Shown: piece after piece, positions 28,798 to 36,762 of the stretch
Position numbering within the stretch: the first letter of the stretch is position 1
Layout of the letters: the number at the start of each line of letters is the position of its first letter
Assembly: GCA_033765235.1 (NCBI GenBank)
Contig: JANRIG010000027.1
Span: 47,682 to 111,681, forward strand
Source of the DNA: JANRIG01 sp033765235
GTDB taxonomy: Bacteria > Bacteroidota > Bacteroidia > Cytophagales > UBA9547
Direction of reading: 5' to 3'
DNA: 64,000 bases
Program-made: the position numbers and the translations under genes
Notes under the pieces: generated by a model
The model's input: only the letters and a program-made list of their open reading frames with translations
Told to the model about the DNA's origin: nothing
Databases searched by the model: none

Positions 28798-29712
28798 TTG
28801 AAAGAAACGATATTAATCACCGGCTCCAACGGACTATTAGGACAAAAATTGGTGGCACTCATGGTGAATGACGGCAAATATGATGTAATAGCTACCGCCA
28901 AAGGCGAAAATAGGTTGCCTGCAGATATTACAGGGTACACCTATGCTACATTGGATATAGGTAATGTACAAAATGTGAACGATACGTTGGCCAAATACAA
29001 ACCACATACTGTGATACATACAGCTGCCATGACCAATGTAGATGCCTGTGAGCTCAATAAAGAAGACGCGTGGATTAACAACGCATTGGCTACCAAATAC
29101 ATAGCTACTTCGTGTACCTCTCTGGGGGCAATGCTCATACATGTATCCACAGATTTTATATTTGACGGCAAAGATGGCCCGTATGATGAAAATGCGATAG
29201 CTGCACCCATTAGTTTTTACGGATATACCAAATTGGCAGCAGAAGAATACGTACAAAACACCCCAAATTTGAAGTGGGCAATAGCGCGTACAGTATTAGT
29301 GTATGGTATAGCCTATGATATGAGCCGAACCAACATAATACTATGGGTAAAAAAATCACTTGAAGACAAAAAAAATATAAAAGTAGTGAATGACCAATGG
29401 CGCACCCCTACACTTGCCGAAGACCTTGCCATGGGATGCTACTTGATAGCACAAAAAAAAGCAGAAGGGGTATATAACATAAGTGGCAAAGACATGCTCA
29501 CCCCCTACGAGATAGCCCTAAAAGTGGCCGATTATTATGGGCTTGACAAAAGCTACATAACCATAGCCGACAGCAGCACATTCAGCCAACCTGCAAAACG
29601 CCCGCCAAAAACGGGCTTTATTATAGACAAAGCCAGAAATATATTAGGATATGAACCTGTGAGCTTTGAAAAAGGATTAGATATACTTTCGTCTCAACTT
29701 ATAAAAAAATGA
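28798..29712 (+). CDS. dTDP-4-dehydrorhamnose reductase-like SDR (RmlD family)
   Basis: An extended short-chain dehydrogenase that should reduce a nucleotide-linked 4-keto sugar with NAD(P)H. The Rossmann motif ITGSNGLLGQKL is at the very N-terminus. VDACE, STDFIFDGKDGPYDE and the catalytic YGYTK (Tyr141, Lys145) follow in family order. I prefer the TTG start at 28798 because the frame extending back to ATG 28711 would add 29 hydrophobic and basic residues with no counterpart in the family and would overlap a good promoter. The C-terminal half (PTLAEDLAMG, GVYNISGKD) matches RmlD proteins. It overlaps the next gene by 4 bp. Confidence 0.82.
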   Translation: MKETILITGSNGLLGQKLVALMVNDGKYDVIATAKGENRLPADITGYTYATLDIGNVQNVNDTLAKYKPHTVIHTAAMTNVDACELNKEDAWINNALATKYIATSCTSLGAMLIHVSTDFIFDGKDGPYDENAIAAPISFYGYTKLAAEEYVQNTPNLKWAIARTVLVYGIAYDMSRTNIILWVKKSLEDKKNIKVVNDQWRTPTLAEDLAMGCYLIAQKKAEGVYNISGKDMLTPYEIALKVADYYGLDKSYITIADSSTFSQPAKRPPKTGFIIDKARNILGYEPVSFEKGLDILSSQLIKK

Positions 29713-30593
29713 ATAGAAAAATCATCATATACTTGATACTTACCTTTGGTATAAGTTGGGGGTTGGCACTTATATACTATTTGCTGGAAATGCCCGCTAT
29801 GTACAAGGGTGTATTTTTGCTTACATATATGTGTGTACCAGCTTTTTGTGCAATTGTTGTACAAAAAATCATATACAGACAGCCTATATTAAAGCCTTTT
29901 TATTTGAATATTAAACCTAATATTTGGTTTTTGGTGGCTTGGATTACACCTCTCACAGGCATATTGATTTGTATATTGATAACTTTTACATTTCCATGGG
30001 TGGTGTTCACCATGCAAAACAATGAAATCATCAAAAACATAACTAGCCTCATCCCTGCCTACAAATTGGATATTGTGAGAGAGCAAATGAATAACTTGCC
30101 ATTGCCTGTATTTTGGTACACACTACTGGCTGGCATGTTTGCAGGTATTACATTAAATGCATTGGCTGCTTTGGGAGAGGAGATAGGCTGGCGCGGACTT
30201 ATGCTGAGCGAATTATCGCCTAAGGGCAACTTTTTAGCATCGATTATCATAGGCGTGGTATGGGGTATATGGCATGCACCTATTGTACTTATGGGTCACA
30301 ACTATCCGGAGCATCCTGTAATTGGTGTGTTTTGCATGATACTTTTTTGTACACTGTCTTCCCCATTATTTACCTTTATTACACTGCGCTCAGGGTCTGT
30401 GTTGGCATCTGCCATACTGCATGGCACCATCAATGGTGTGGCTGCTTTGGCTGTAGTTACATTTTCGGGAGGCAATGACCTTACCTTAGGACTCACAGGA
30501 TTGCCCGGCATAGGCGTACTACTTGCACTCATAGCAGTAATGCTTGATTATGAACGCCTCGGCACCCACGAAGATGAGCGTATATATAAATGA
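29709..30593 (+). CDS. CPBP family intramembrane glutamic endopeptidase
   Basis: A 294-residue integral membrane protein with about seven or eight hydrophobic segments. The catalytic CPBP/CAAX motif EExxxR is Glu157-Glu158-Ile-Gly-Trp-Arg162. The second motif is WGIWHAPIVLMGHNYPEH and the third HGTING. All proposed catalytic residues are intact. Family members process prenylated proteins or peptides or act as bacteriocin self-immunity factors; no substrate is evident here. It is translationally coupled to the upstream reductase gene. Confidence 0.88.
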   Translation: MNRKIIIYLILTFGISWGLALIYYLLEMPAMYKGVFLLTYMCVPAFCAIVVQKIIYRQPILKPFYLNIKPNIWFLVAWITPLTGILICILITFTFPWVVFTMQNNEIIKNITSLIPAYKLDIVREQMNNLPLPVFWYTLLAGMFAGITLNALAALGEEIGWRGLMLSELSPKGNFLASIIIGVVWGIWHAPIVLMGHNYPEHPVIGVFCMILFCTLSSPLFTFITLRSGSVLASAILHGTINGVAALAVVTFSGGNDLTLGLTGLPGIGVLLALIAVMLDYERLGTHEDERIYK

Positions 30594-30615
30594 GTGTTGG
30601 AAAAATATGATTCAA

Positions 30616-31554
30616 TTATTCAAACGATAAATAATATGCCATAAGTACCAGCTTATCAGGAGGTATAGTCTTTATTTTTGCCAAGTCGTCCAAAGATTTG
30701 AATCCTCCATGTGTATTGCGGTAGGCTATGATATGTTTGGAATAATTTCTGAAATAAGGATGCTCTTTTAGAGTCTTTTCATCGGCGATATTAATGACTA
30801 TCTTTTGTATTTTTGCAGGCATATTTATCACACATTTTTTCATTAATTCTTGATATAATATACTATCTACACCCCATATATCTTTGAGTTGATTCATGGC
30901 ATAATAGCCCCCAAGTTTTTCGCGGTATTTTACTATTCGAGATGCCATTTTTGGACCTATGCCGTATATTGTTTCAAATAATGCGCTGTCTGCAGTGTTT
31001 ATTTCTATGGTGATGGGCTGCTTGGCAGGTTGAAATGTTTTTGGGAATGAGATGTAAATTTTTTTTGCTAATGTATCGGGCAGCAATATATATGGCATAA
31101 GGCTTATATACTGGTTGCTGTCTAACCCATACATCCGTTTAAAATCTTTTTTTGTACGAAATATTCCCCCCTTGTTTCTATAGTTTATTATGCCGTTTGC
31201 TACATATTTTTGAATACCGAGTTTACGCAAGTTTTCTTCGCTTACTGTATTAGGGTCAAAATCAAACCTTTGTGCGATAGTATTAGTATGTGCTGTGTTT
31301 TTAAATTTGACATCATTGCTTCTGTATTCACCCGTAGTATCTGCTATAGCTTGTATGAGTGCTAATATACTGTCAGACTTTTGACTATCATCTTTTGCAG
31401 ATATATCATCATTGAAAATCAGCGGGGTTACTATGTTAATGGCAAAGATCACAAATACCACTATCATTAGTGCTAAAGTGCCTCTGGCCTGCCTGAGCGA
31501 AATATCAAAATATACACGAAGGGAGCGTGAAATGTGTTTAAAAAAATTTTTCAT
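30616..31554 (-). CDS. Helix-hairpin-helix (ComEA-like) membrane-anchored protein
   Basis: A 312-residue protein with one N-terminal transmembrane segment at about residues 27-47 (LALMIVVFVIFAINIVTPLIF), then a soluble part with two to three helix-hairpin-helix units. The clearest is IEINTADSALFETIYGIGPKMASRIVKYREKLGGYY. Similar motifs are GIQKYVANGIINYRNKGG and NYSKHIIAYRNTHGGF. ComEA-like domains bind DNA without sequence specificity, and the topology would place this one outside the cytoplasmic membrane. A role in DNA uptake is possible but unproven, as no com genes lie nearby. It follows ftcD by 9 bp. Confidence 0.8.
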   Translation of the reverse strand: MKNFFKHISRSLRVYFDISLRQARGTLALMIVVFVIFAINIVTPLIFNDDISAKDDSQKSDSILALIQAIADTTGEYRSNDVKFKNTAHTNTIAQRFDFDPNTVSEENLRKLGIQKYVANGIINYRNKGGIFRTKKDFKRMYGLDSNQYISLMPYILLPDTLAKKIYISFPKTFQPAKQPITIEINTADSALFETIYGIGPKMASRIVKYREKLGGYYAMNQLKDIWGVDSILYQELMKKCVINMPAKIQKIVINIADEKTLKEHPYFRNYSKHIIAYRNTHGGFKSLDDLAKIKTIPPDKLVLMAYYLSFE

Positions 31555-31563
31555 GAGCGTTCG

Positions 31564-32553
31564 TTATTTCAATCCGAGTGCGTACTCTAATATGTGTATT
31601 TGGGGGTCAAATGGCTTTACCTCATCAAGATTTAGGTACCTTATTCCTTTTTTTATTATCTGTTCATCAGTGAGTTTGGGGTCATATTCAGAGGCAAATT
31701 TGCCTGCATCATACACACAATGGTATGGAATGAGACCTACCAACTCAGACCCTGTCACAAATGTACGGTATTCCCACGCCAGTTTTTTCACCTCCTCATA
31801 TACAGTGTGTATGGGTGTAATGTTGCAGTCATAAAAGTTCATAGAAACTTGTACTTTTTCATAAGTGGGCATGTACCAACCCATGGCTTTGAGTTTTTTA
31901 AACTTTCCTTTCACGCCGTAGTTGCCTGATTCTCTGATAGTTTTGGCTATAAGTGATGCTATTTGCGTATCGCGCGATGCCAAATTAATGTTATATGCCA
32001 CCATATAGTCTCTGGCTCCTATTGTACAAATACCTGATTGTGAATTGAATATAGGCTCTCCTTCATCGGGTCTAAAGTCTATATCGTCTCTTAGCCTGGT
32101 GGCAAGGTTTTCATATCCTCCTTTTCTTATGTATGCAAGGTTTTTGCGAGCGGGAGTGGTAGCACTGTTTTCATAATAATATACAGGTATTTTGAGCTCA
32201 TTCCATACCCGTACACCCAACTTTTTACTCATTTGTATAGCCTGCTCCATGCTTACACCCCTTACAGGTATTATGGGGCACACATCGCAAGTGCCTGAGC
32301 GCGGATGCAGCCCTTTGTGGTGTGACATATCTATGAGCGAGGCTGCCATTTTTATACTGTTAAATGCTGCTTCAAGCACACTATCGGGTGCTCCTGCAAA
32401 TGTGTACACCGTTCTATGGGCATCATATCCTGAATCTGAGAGCAATAATTTTACGCCGGGTGTAGATGCTATAGCATTTTTTATTTTTTCAATAACTTTC
32501 TCGTCTTGACCTTCCGAAAAATTGGGAACACACTCTATGATTTGCTCGCTCAT
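31564..32553 (-). CDS. ftcD: Glutamate formimidoyltransferase
   Basis: A 329-residue enzyme transferring the formimino group between formiminoglutamate and tetrahydrofolate. The conserved start IIECVPNFSEGQD, the GYDAHRTVYTFAG stretch, the HKGLHPRSGTCDVCP motif and the C-terminal GSELVGLIPYHC are all present. The start ATG at 32553 gives the normal family N-terminus; an open frame extends 36 residues further upstream but with non-family sequence read through the end of nuoL. The cyclodeaminase domain of bifunctional FtcD is absent. No histidine-degradation (hut) genes are nearby. It overlaps nuoL by 4 bp. Confidence 0.92.
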   Translation of the reverse strand: MSEQIIECVPNFSEGQDEKVIEKIKNAIASTPGVKLLLSDSGYDAHRTVYTFAGAPDSVLEAAFNSIKMAASLIDMSHHKGLHPRSGTCDVCPIIPVRGVSMEQAIQMSKKLGVRVWNELKIPVYYYENSATTPARKNLAYIRKGGYENLATRLRDDIDFRPDEGEPIFNSQSGICTIGARDYMVAYNINLASRDTQIASLIAKTIRESGNYGVKGKFKKLKAMGWYMPTYEKVQVSMNFYDCNITPIHTVYEEVKKLAWEYRTFVTGSELVGLIPYHCVYDAGKFASEYDPKLTDEQIIKKGIRYLNLDEVKPFDPQIHILEYALGLK

Positions 32554-34547
32554 ACAATAAAAATAACAATTAATACAAAAATAATAATAATTCCCGTAAA
32601 TATTGCGGATAATTGTTTTTGAGGTGCACCCTCTTGATAGGTATTGAAAAGTCGTGCACAATGTGTGGATAAATTTTGTGTTATAATAACAAATCCGTCA
32701 ACTATCTGTCTATCTGCCCAGTGTACCACGTGTGCTAATGTTACATGACCTATAGCCATGGCATGTATAAGCCTATTTATAATATTACTATCTGTATGAT
32801 GAACAATATTTGCGTATAATAATTGTGGATGAACCAAAGCATAACGCATGGCTATGTTCATATACAATTGGTGAAATGAACATTTGTAAAACCATCTGAA
32901 ATACCAAGGTGCAATGTAGCTTTTTTGGCTGGTATGTAATGACTTAGCATGAAATATATAAGAGAGCACCAAGCCTATAAGCGATATAGCCGTGACTATG
33001 GCATATAATGCTGATGAATGAGTGTACCCCGACAGACCAAAATAGCTAAAGAAATAACTATACTCCCCTACCAAAGGATTGATACCGAATATCAGCCATG
33101 TAGAAAACACGGCCAATACCATGATAGGCAGTGTGATACACAGACCATTATCACTAATAGAGTTAATATTTGTGTTAGGCAATATCAAGTGCAACCGTGA
33201 GTTGCCCAAGAATATTTTATATATAAGCCTACAAATATACCATGAGGTAGTAAATGTGATGATTAATAATATAATTACATAATACCAGTAATAAGAATGC
33301 GATACAACCCCCGAATACACACTTTGGATAATCATCTCTTTTGATAAATGGCCTGAAAAAAGCGGCACACCCGACAAAGCTAACCCAAACACTGCAAAAG
33401 TGGCAAATGTGAGAGGCATTAGCCTTGCTATACCACCCATATATTTAATATTTTGTTTGTCAAATGTAGAAGACGCATGCACAATATGGTGGTAGCCATG
33501 TATTACAGCACCTGCACCAAGAAACAATCCTGCTTTGAAAAAAGCATGGGTACAAAGATGAAAAAAAGCAATTTCATATTGCCTCACTCCAATAGCTGCC
33601 ATCATAAGTCCTAGTTGCGACACGGTGGAGAATGCCAATATTTTTTTTATGTCATTTTGAAATAATGCAAAATATGCTCCTAAAAGTGAGGTGACTATGC
33701 CCATGAGCAATATTACATCCGAACTATAAGGCGTGAGCAAAAACGAATACCTTATGAGCAAATATATTCCCGCAGCCACCATAGTAGCTGCATGAATGAG
33801 TGCAGATACTGGGGTGGGGCCTTCCATGGCATCGGGAAGCCATATCATAAAAGGAAACTGTGCAGACTTGCCCGCACATCCTACAAAGAAACATAATGAT
33901 GCCCAAAAATGAGAATCATTGAGCCCGTTTTTACTTATTTGTAAATATAGTGTGCCAAAGTCAAGGCTGTGGTGCTGCTGATATAATATTAATAAGGTTA
34001 TCAAAAAAAATACATCCGAAATTCTATTGACCATAAATGCTTTTTTTGCAGCTTGCACGGCTTTGGGCTTGTCGTACCAAAAGCCTATGAGCAAATAGGA
34101 GTTGAACCCTACCAGTTCCCAAAAAATAAAAGTGACGAGCAAGTTGCCACTAAATATAATGCCCGACATACTGGCCACAAATACACATACATAGGCAAAA
34201 AATCGATGGTAATGACGGTCGCTTTTTTTATACTCTATAGAATATATAAGTACCAAAGCAGCTATAAAGTATAGTATCAATGCCATTATAAGAGATTGAT
34301 AATCAATAATAATTGAAATATTTATAGTATTTTTTCCAATAGTAAACCATGGTATAATGTATTGCCATGGCAATGAGTTGCCAAGTGTTAAAAAAATATA
34401 TAACACTGCTACAAAACAGTAAATTATAATCCCTACTGCACTGAGAGCTGCAAATTGTGGTAATAATTTTTCAGTGGTTAGTAAAAAAACGAAAATAATG
34501 ACTGGGAAAAAAAATATACTTATAAATAGGAGACAGATGGGATCCAA
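32550..34547 (-). CDS. nuoL: NADH-quinone oxidoreductase subunit L (NuoL/ND5)
   Basis: A 665-residue polytopic membrane protein of the proton-pumping antiporter family, found as the distal pump subunit of respiratory complex I. Diagnostic stretches are FWELVGFNSYLLIGFW, which contains the essential membrane Glu, then AGKSAQFPFMIWLPDAMEGPTPVSALIHAATMVAAGIYL, QNDIKKILAFSTVSQLG and the C-terminal HWADRQIVDG. The length and motifs argue for real NuoL rather than NuoM, NuoN or Mrp subunits. It stands apart from other nuo genes in this window, between a GNAT gene and ftcD. If the left part of the window is one genome, the gene is orphaned or the nuo operon is split. Confidence 0.92.
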   Translation of the reverse strand: MDPICLLFISIFFFPVIIFVFLLTTEKLLPQFAALSAVGIIIYCFVAVLYIFLTLGNSLPWQYIIPWFTIGKNTINISIIIDYQSLIMALILYFIAALVLIYSIEYKKSDRHYHRFFAYVCVFVASMSGIIFSGNLLVTFIFWELVGFNSYLLIGFWYDKPKAVQAAKKAFMVNRISDVFFLITLLILYQQHHSLDFGTLYLQISKNGLNDSHFWASLCFFVGCAGKSAQFPFMIWLPDAMEGPTPVSALIHAATMVAAGIYLLIRYSFLLTPYSSDVILLMGIVTSLLGAYFALFQNDIKKILAFSTVSQLGLMMAAIGVRQYEIAFFHLCTHAFFKAGLFLGAGAVIHGYHHIVHASSTFDKQNIKYMGGIARLMPLTFATFAVFGLALSGVPLFSGHLSKEMIIQSVYSGVVSHSYYWYYVIILLIITFTTSWYICRLIYKIFLGNSRLHLILPNTNINSISDNGLCITLPIMVLAVFSTWLIFGINPLVGEYSYFFSYFGLSGYTHSSALYAIVTAISLIGLVLSYIFHAKSLHTSQKSYIAPWYFRWFYKCSFHQLYMNIAMRYALVHPQLLYANIVHHTDSNIINRLIHAMAIGHVTLAHVVHWADRQIVDGFVIITQNLSTHCARLFNTYQEGAPQKQLSAIFTGIIIIFVLIVIFIV

Positions 34548-34553
34548 TGTATA

Positions 34554-35156
34554 TTATGGTTCGAAATGCAATAAATTTTTGATATATACACTTTTGTATT
34601 CTTCAGCAAGTATATCCATATACACAATGTCAAACTTGAGGTTACCTATGATTTTGGCTTCTCTGCGCCTACCTATGATTTTGAAACCGCACTTTTCATA
34701 AATACGCTTGCTTTTGGTATTGAAATCTACAAAATTGAGCCATATATTATTAAGATTGAGCACGTTGAAGCCAAAATCAAGCAATAGCATGATGGCTTCT
34801 GTGCCTATGCCTTTGCCCCAATAGTTTTTGTCACCTACAAATATGCCGAGTTCTGCGTTGCGGTTAATAAAGTCAGGATTCATAAGTGCACAGTTGCCTA
34901 TTAATACATTTGCAGATTTGTCAATGATGCCAAAAAAGTAATCCTGTACCTGATTTTTTACAAATTTTTCAAGGTATTCGCGCTCAGTTTCCATAGATAT
35001 TTGCATATGGTACGCCCTTAGGTTTACAGATACTTCCATATCGTTGAGCCACTCCACATATTTGTCGGCATCTTCCATGCGCACAGGCGAGAGGTAACAT
35101 TTTTGACCAATCAGCTTTTTACTGTATTTGGATGGCATGGAGGTAGCATAAGACAT
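34554..35156 (-). CDS. GNAT family N-acetyltransferase (RimJ/RimL-like)
   Basis: A 200-residue acetyl-CoA-dependent acyltransferase. The body shows the Acetyltransf_3 pattern: an N-terminal LSPVRMEDADKYVEWLND, central YFFGIIDKSANVLIGNCAL, the acetyl-CoA loop GDKNYWGKGIGTEAIMLLLDFGF, and the C-terminal NFVDFNTKSKRIYEKCGFK. Such proteins acetylate protein N-termini, amino acids or small amines; the substrate is unknown. It lies 6 bp upstream of nuoL and is likely cotranscribed with it. Confidence 0.87.
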   Translation of the reverse strand: MSYATSMPSKYSKKLIGQKCYLSPVRMEDADKYVEWLNDMEVSVNLRAYHMQISMETEREYLEKFVKNQVQDYFFGIIDKSANVLIGNCALMNPDFINRNAELGIFVGDKNYWGKGIGTEAIMLLLDFGFNVLNLNNIWLNFVDFNTKSKRIYEKCGFKIIGRRREAKIIGNLKFDIVYMDILAEEYKSVYIKNLLHFEP

Positions 35157-35248
35157 AGAGACAAATTATGTCCAAATATGCAATATTTTATATACATAAT
35201 CAAATATTGTCAATCATCAATATGATAAATATACAAATATGGCAAGTA

Positions 35249-36262
35249 TCAAGCATGAGTAGGCATAGTGTCAGGTACTAGGCCGGCTTGTACCAAATGC
35301 TGAGCTATTTGTACGGCATTGGTAGCTGCACCTTTGCGCAGATTATCAGCTACTATCCACATATTCAGCGTGTTAGCTTGTGTATCGTCGCGGCGTATCC
35401 TTCCTACAAAGGTTTCATCTTTGCCATGGGCATGCATGGGCATGGGATATATCTGCTTAGAGGGCTCATCCATAAGTACTACTCCGTGGGTTGTAGAAAG
35501 TATATTTCTTACCTCAGATATATCAAAATCATGGACAAATTCTACATTCACGCTTTCGGAGTGCCCTCCTACTACCGGTACACGCACGGTGGTAGCTGTG
35601 ACTTTTATGCTGTTGTCGCCCATTATTTTTTTGGTTTCATTCACCATTTTCATTTCCTCTTTTGTGTAACCATTTTCCAAAAATACATCAATATGGGGTA
35701 ATATATTGAGGTCTATGGCGTGTGGATACACTTTTTTCACTTCTTGCCCCGCTCTTTCTGCCATCAGTTGGTCTACGGCAGCTTTACCTGTACCTGTTAC
35801 AGACTGATAGGTGGATACTACAATCCTCTTGATAGTATATTTTTTGTGCAAATCGTTGAGAGCCACTACCATTTGTATCGTTGAGCAATTTGGATTAGCA
35901 ATGATTTTATCTTCTTGAGTTAGCAAATGAGCGTTAATCTCAGGTACAATCAGCTTTTTTGTTTCGTCCATTCGCCAAGCAGAAGAATTATCAATAACTA
36001 TCGTGCCCACTTCTGCAAATTTAGGGGCATAAGCCAAAGAAGTGGAGCCACCAGCCGAAAAAATGGCAATAGTTGGTTTGAGAGCGATAGCCTGCTCCAT
36101 TGAAATAACAGTATAGGTTTTTCCTTGAAAAACTATCTCTTTACCAACGGATTTTTCGGAAGCTACTAAATAAAGTTCTGAAAAAGGGAATTGCCTTTCG
36201 GCTAATACACTAAGTATTTCGGAGCCAACTAAACCCGTTGCTCCAACCACAGCTAATTTCAT
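35249..36262 (-). CDS. asd: Aspartate-semialdehyde dehydrogenase (compositionally mosaic)
   Basis: It reduces aspartyl phosphate to aspartate semialdehyde for lysine, methionine, threonine and diaminopimelate synthesis. VVGATGLVGSE is the NADP site, Cys126 in NPNCSTIQM is the catalytic nucleophile, and GGHSESV carries the conserved His. The start at 36262 (MKLAVVGATG) fits the family; ATG 36295 adds 11 residues encoded in a terminator hairpin. The gene is odd in codon use. Before Cys126, 6 of 11 Val codons are GTT; after it, none of 26 are, and ATA dominates Ile. The frame is intact, so the product would be full length at 337 residues whether the junction is real or an assembly join. Confidence 0.93.
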   Translation of the reverse strand: MKLAVVGATGLVGSEILSVLAERQFPFSELYLVASEKSVGKEIVFQGKTYTVISMEQAIALKPTIAIFSAGGSTSLAYAPKFAEVGTIVIDNSSAWRMDETKKLIVPEINAHLLTQEDKIIANPNCSTIQMVVALNDLHKKYTIKRIVVSTYQSVTGTGKAAVDQLMAERAGQEVKKVYPHAIDLNILPHIDVFLENGYTKEEMKMVNETKKIMGDNSIKVTATTVRVPVVGGHSESVNVEFVHDFDISEVRNILSTTHGVVLMDEPSKQIYPMPMHAHGKDETFVGRIRRDDTQANTLNMWIVADNLRKGAATNAVQIAQHLVQAGLVPDTMPTHA

Positions 36263-36274
36263 AAGTTTTTTGAA

Positions 36275-36299
36275 AAAAGTGCCAAAAAATGGCACTTTT
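36275..36299 (-). terminator. Intrinsic terminator after the response regulator gene
   Basis: A 9-bp perfect stem (AAAAGTGCC / GGCACTTTT) with a 7-nt loop is followed on the reverse strand by a T run. It starts 5 bp after the response regulator stop and ends 12 bp before the proposed asd ATG, so asd is left with almost no separate leader. Confidence 0.75.
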
Positions 36300-36304
36300 A
36301 GGGT

Positions 36305-36721
36305 TTAAATATCTAATTTTTTAAGATTTTCAGGAGAAAGAGGTTTATTGAGGTACTTTTTGACATAGCTATACTTCTTAGATTTACTCATATCTTGTGG
36401 GTTGATGGAGGAAGTAAGCATTATAATCTTGCAATACTCTTTTGTAGTAGGGCTGAGGGTATCAAACTCGTCTAAAAACTGAAACCCGTCCATCAATGGC
36501 ATATCTATATCCAAAAATATGAGATCTGGTAAACCTTGATTTCCCGAAATAATCGCTATTTTTTCTATATTTCTTAAAAATTCTATGGCACTTTTCCCAC
36601 CGGTATGTGTAAAAATGAAATCACAGATATTGGCTGACTCAATAATCTTCTGATTGATGAGGTTGTCTATTTCGTTATCATCTATGAGCATAATAGCTCT
36701 GTAGGGTTTTTGTGATGCCAT
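36305..36721 (-). CDS. Single-domain response regulator (CheY-like receiver)
   Basis: A 138-residue stand-alone receiver domain. IMLIDDNEIDN carries the acidic metal-binding pair, FLDIDMPLMDGFQF the phospho-acceptor Asp (first D), MLTSS the conserved Thr, and NKPLS the conserved Lys. There is no output domain, so it probably acts by protein contact or as a phosphorelay intermediate. No histidine kinase gene is adjacent. A terminator hairpin follows it directly. Confidence 0.92.
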   Translation of the reverse strand: MASQKPYRAIMLIDDNEIDNLINQKIIESANICDFIFTHTGGKSAIEFLRNIEKIAIISGNQGLPDLIFLDIDMPLMDGFQFLDEFDTLSPTTKEYCKIIMLTSSINPQDMSKSKKYSYVKKYLNKPLSPENLKKLDI

Positions 36722-36762
36722 AAAACTTTGTTTTTAGAAAACGCAAGCTAAAAAAATAATTT

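Noticed and set aside
32554..32661. N-terminal extension of the formimidoyltransferase to 32661
   Set aside because: The added 36 residues are Tyr/Cys-rich, come from the 3' end of nuoL in another frame, and do not fit the family start MSEQIIECVPNFSEG.
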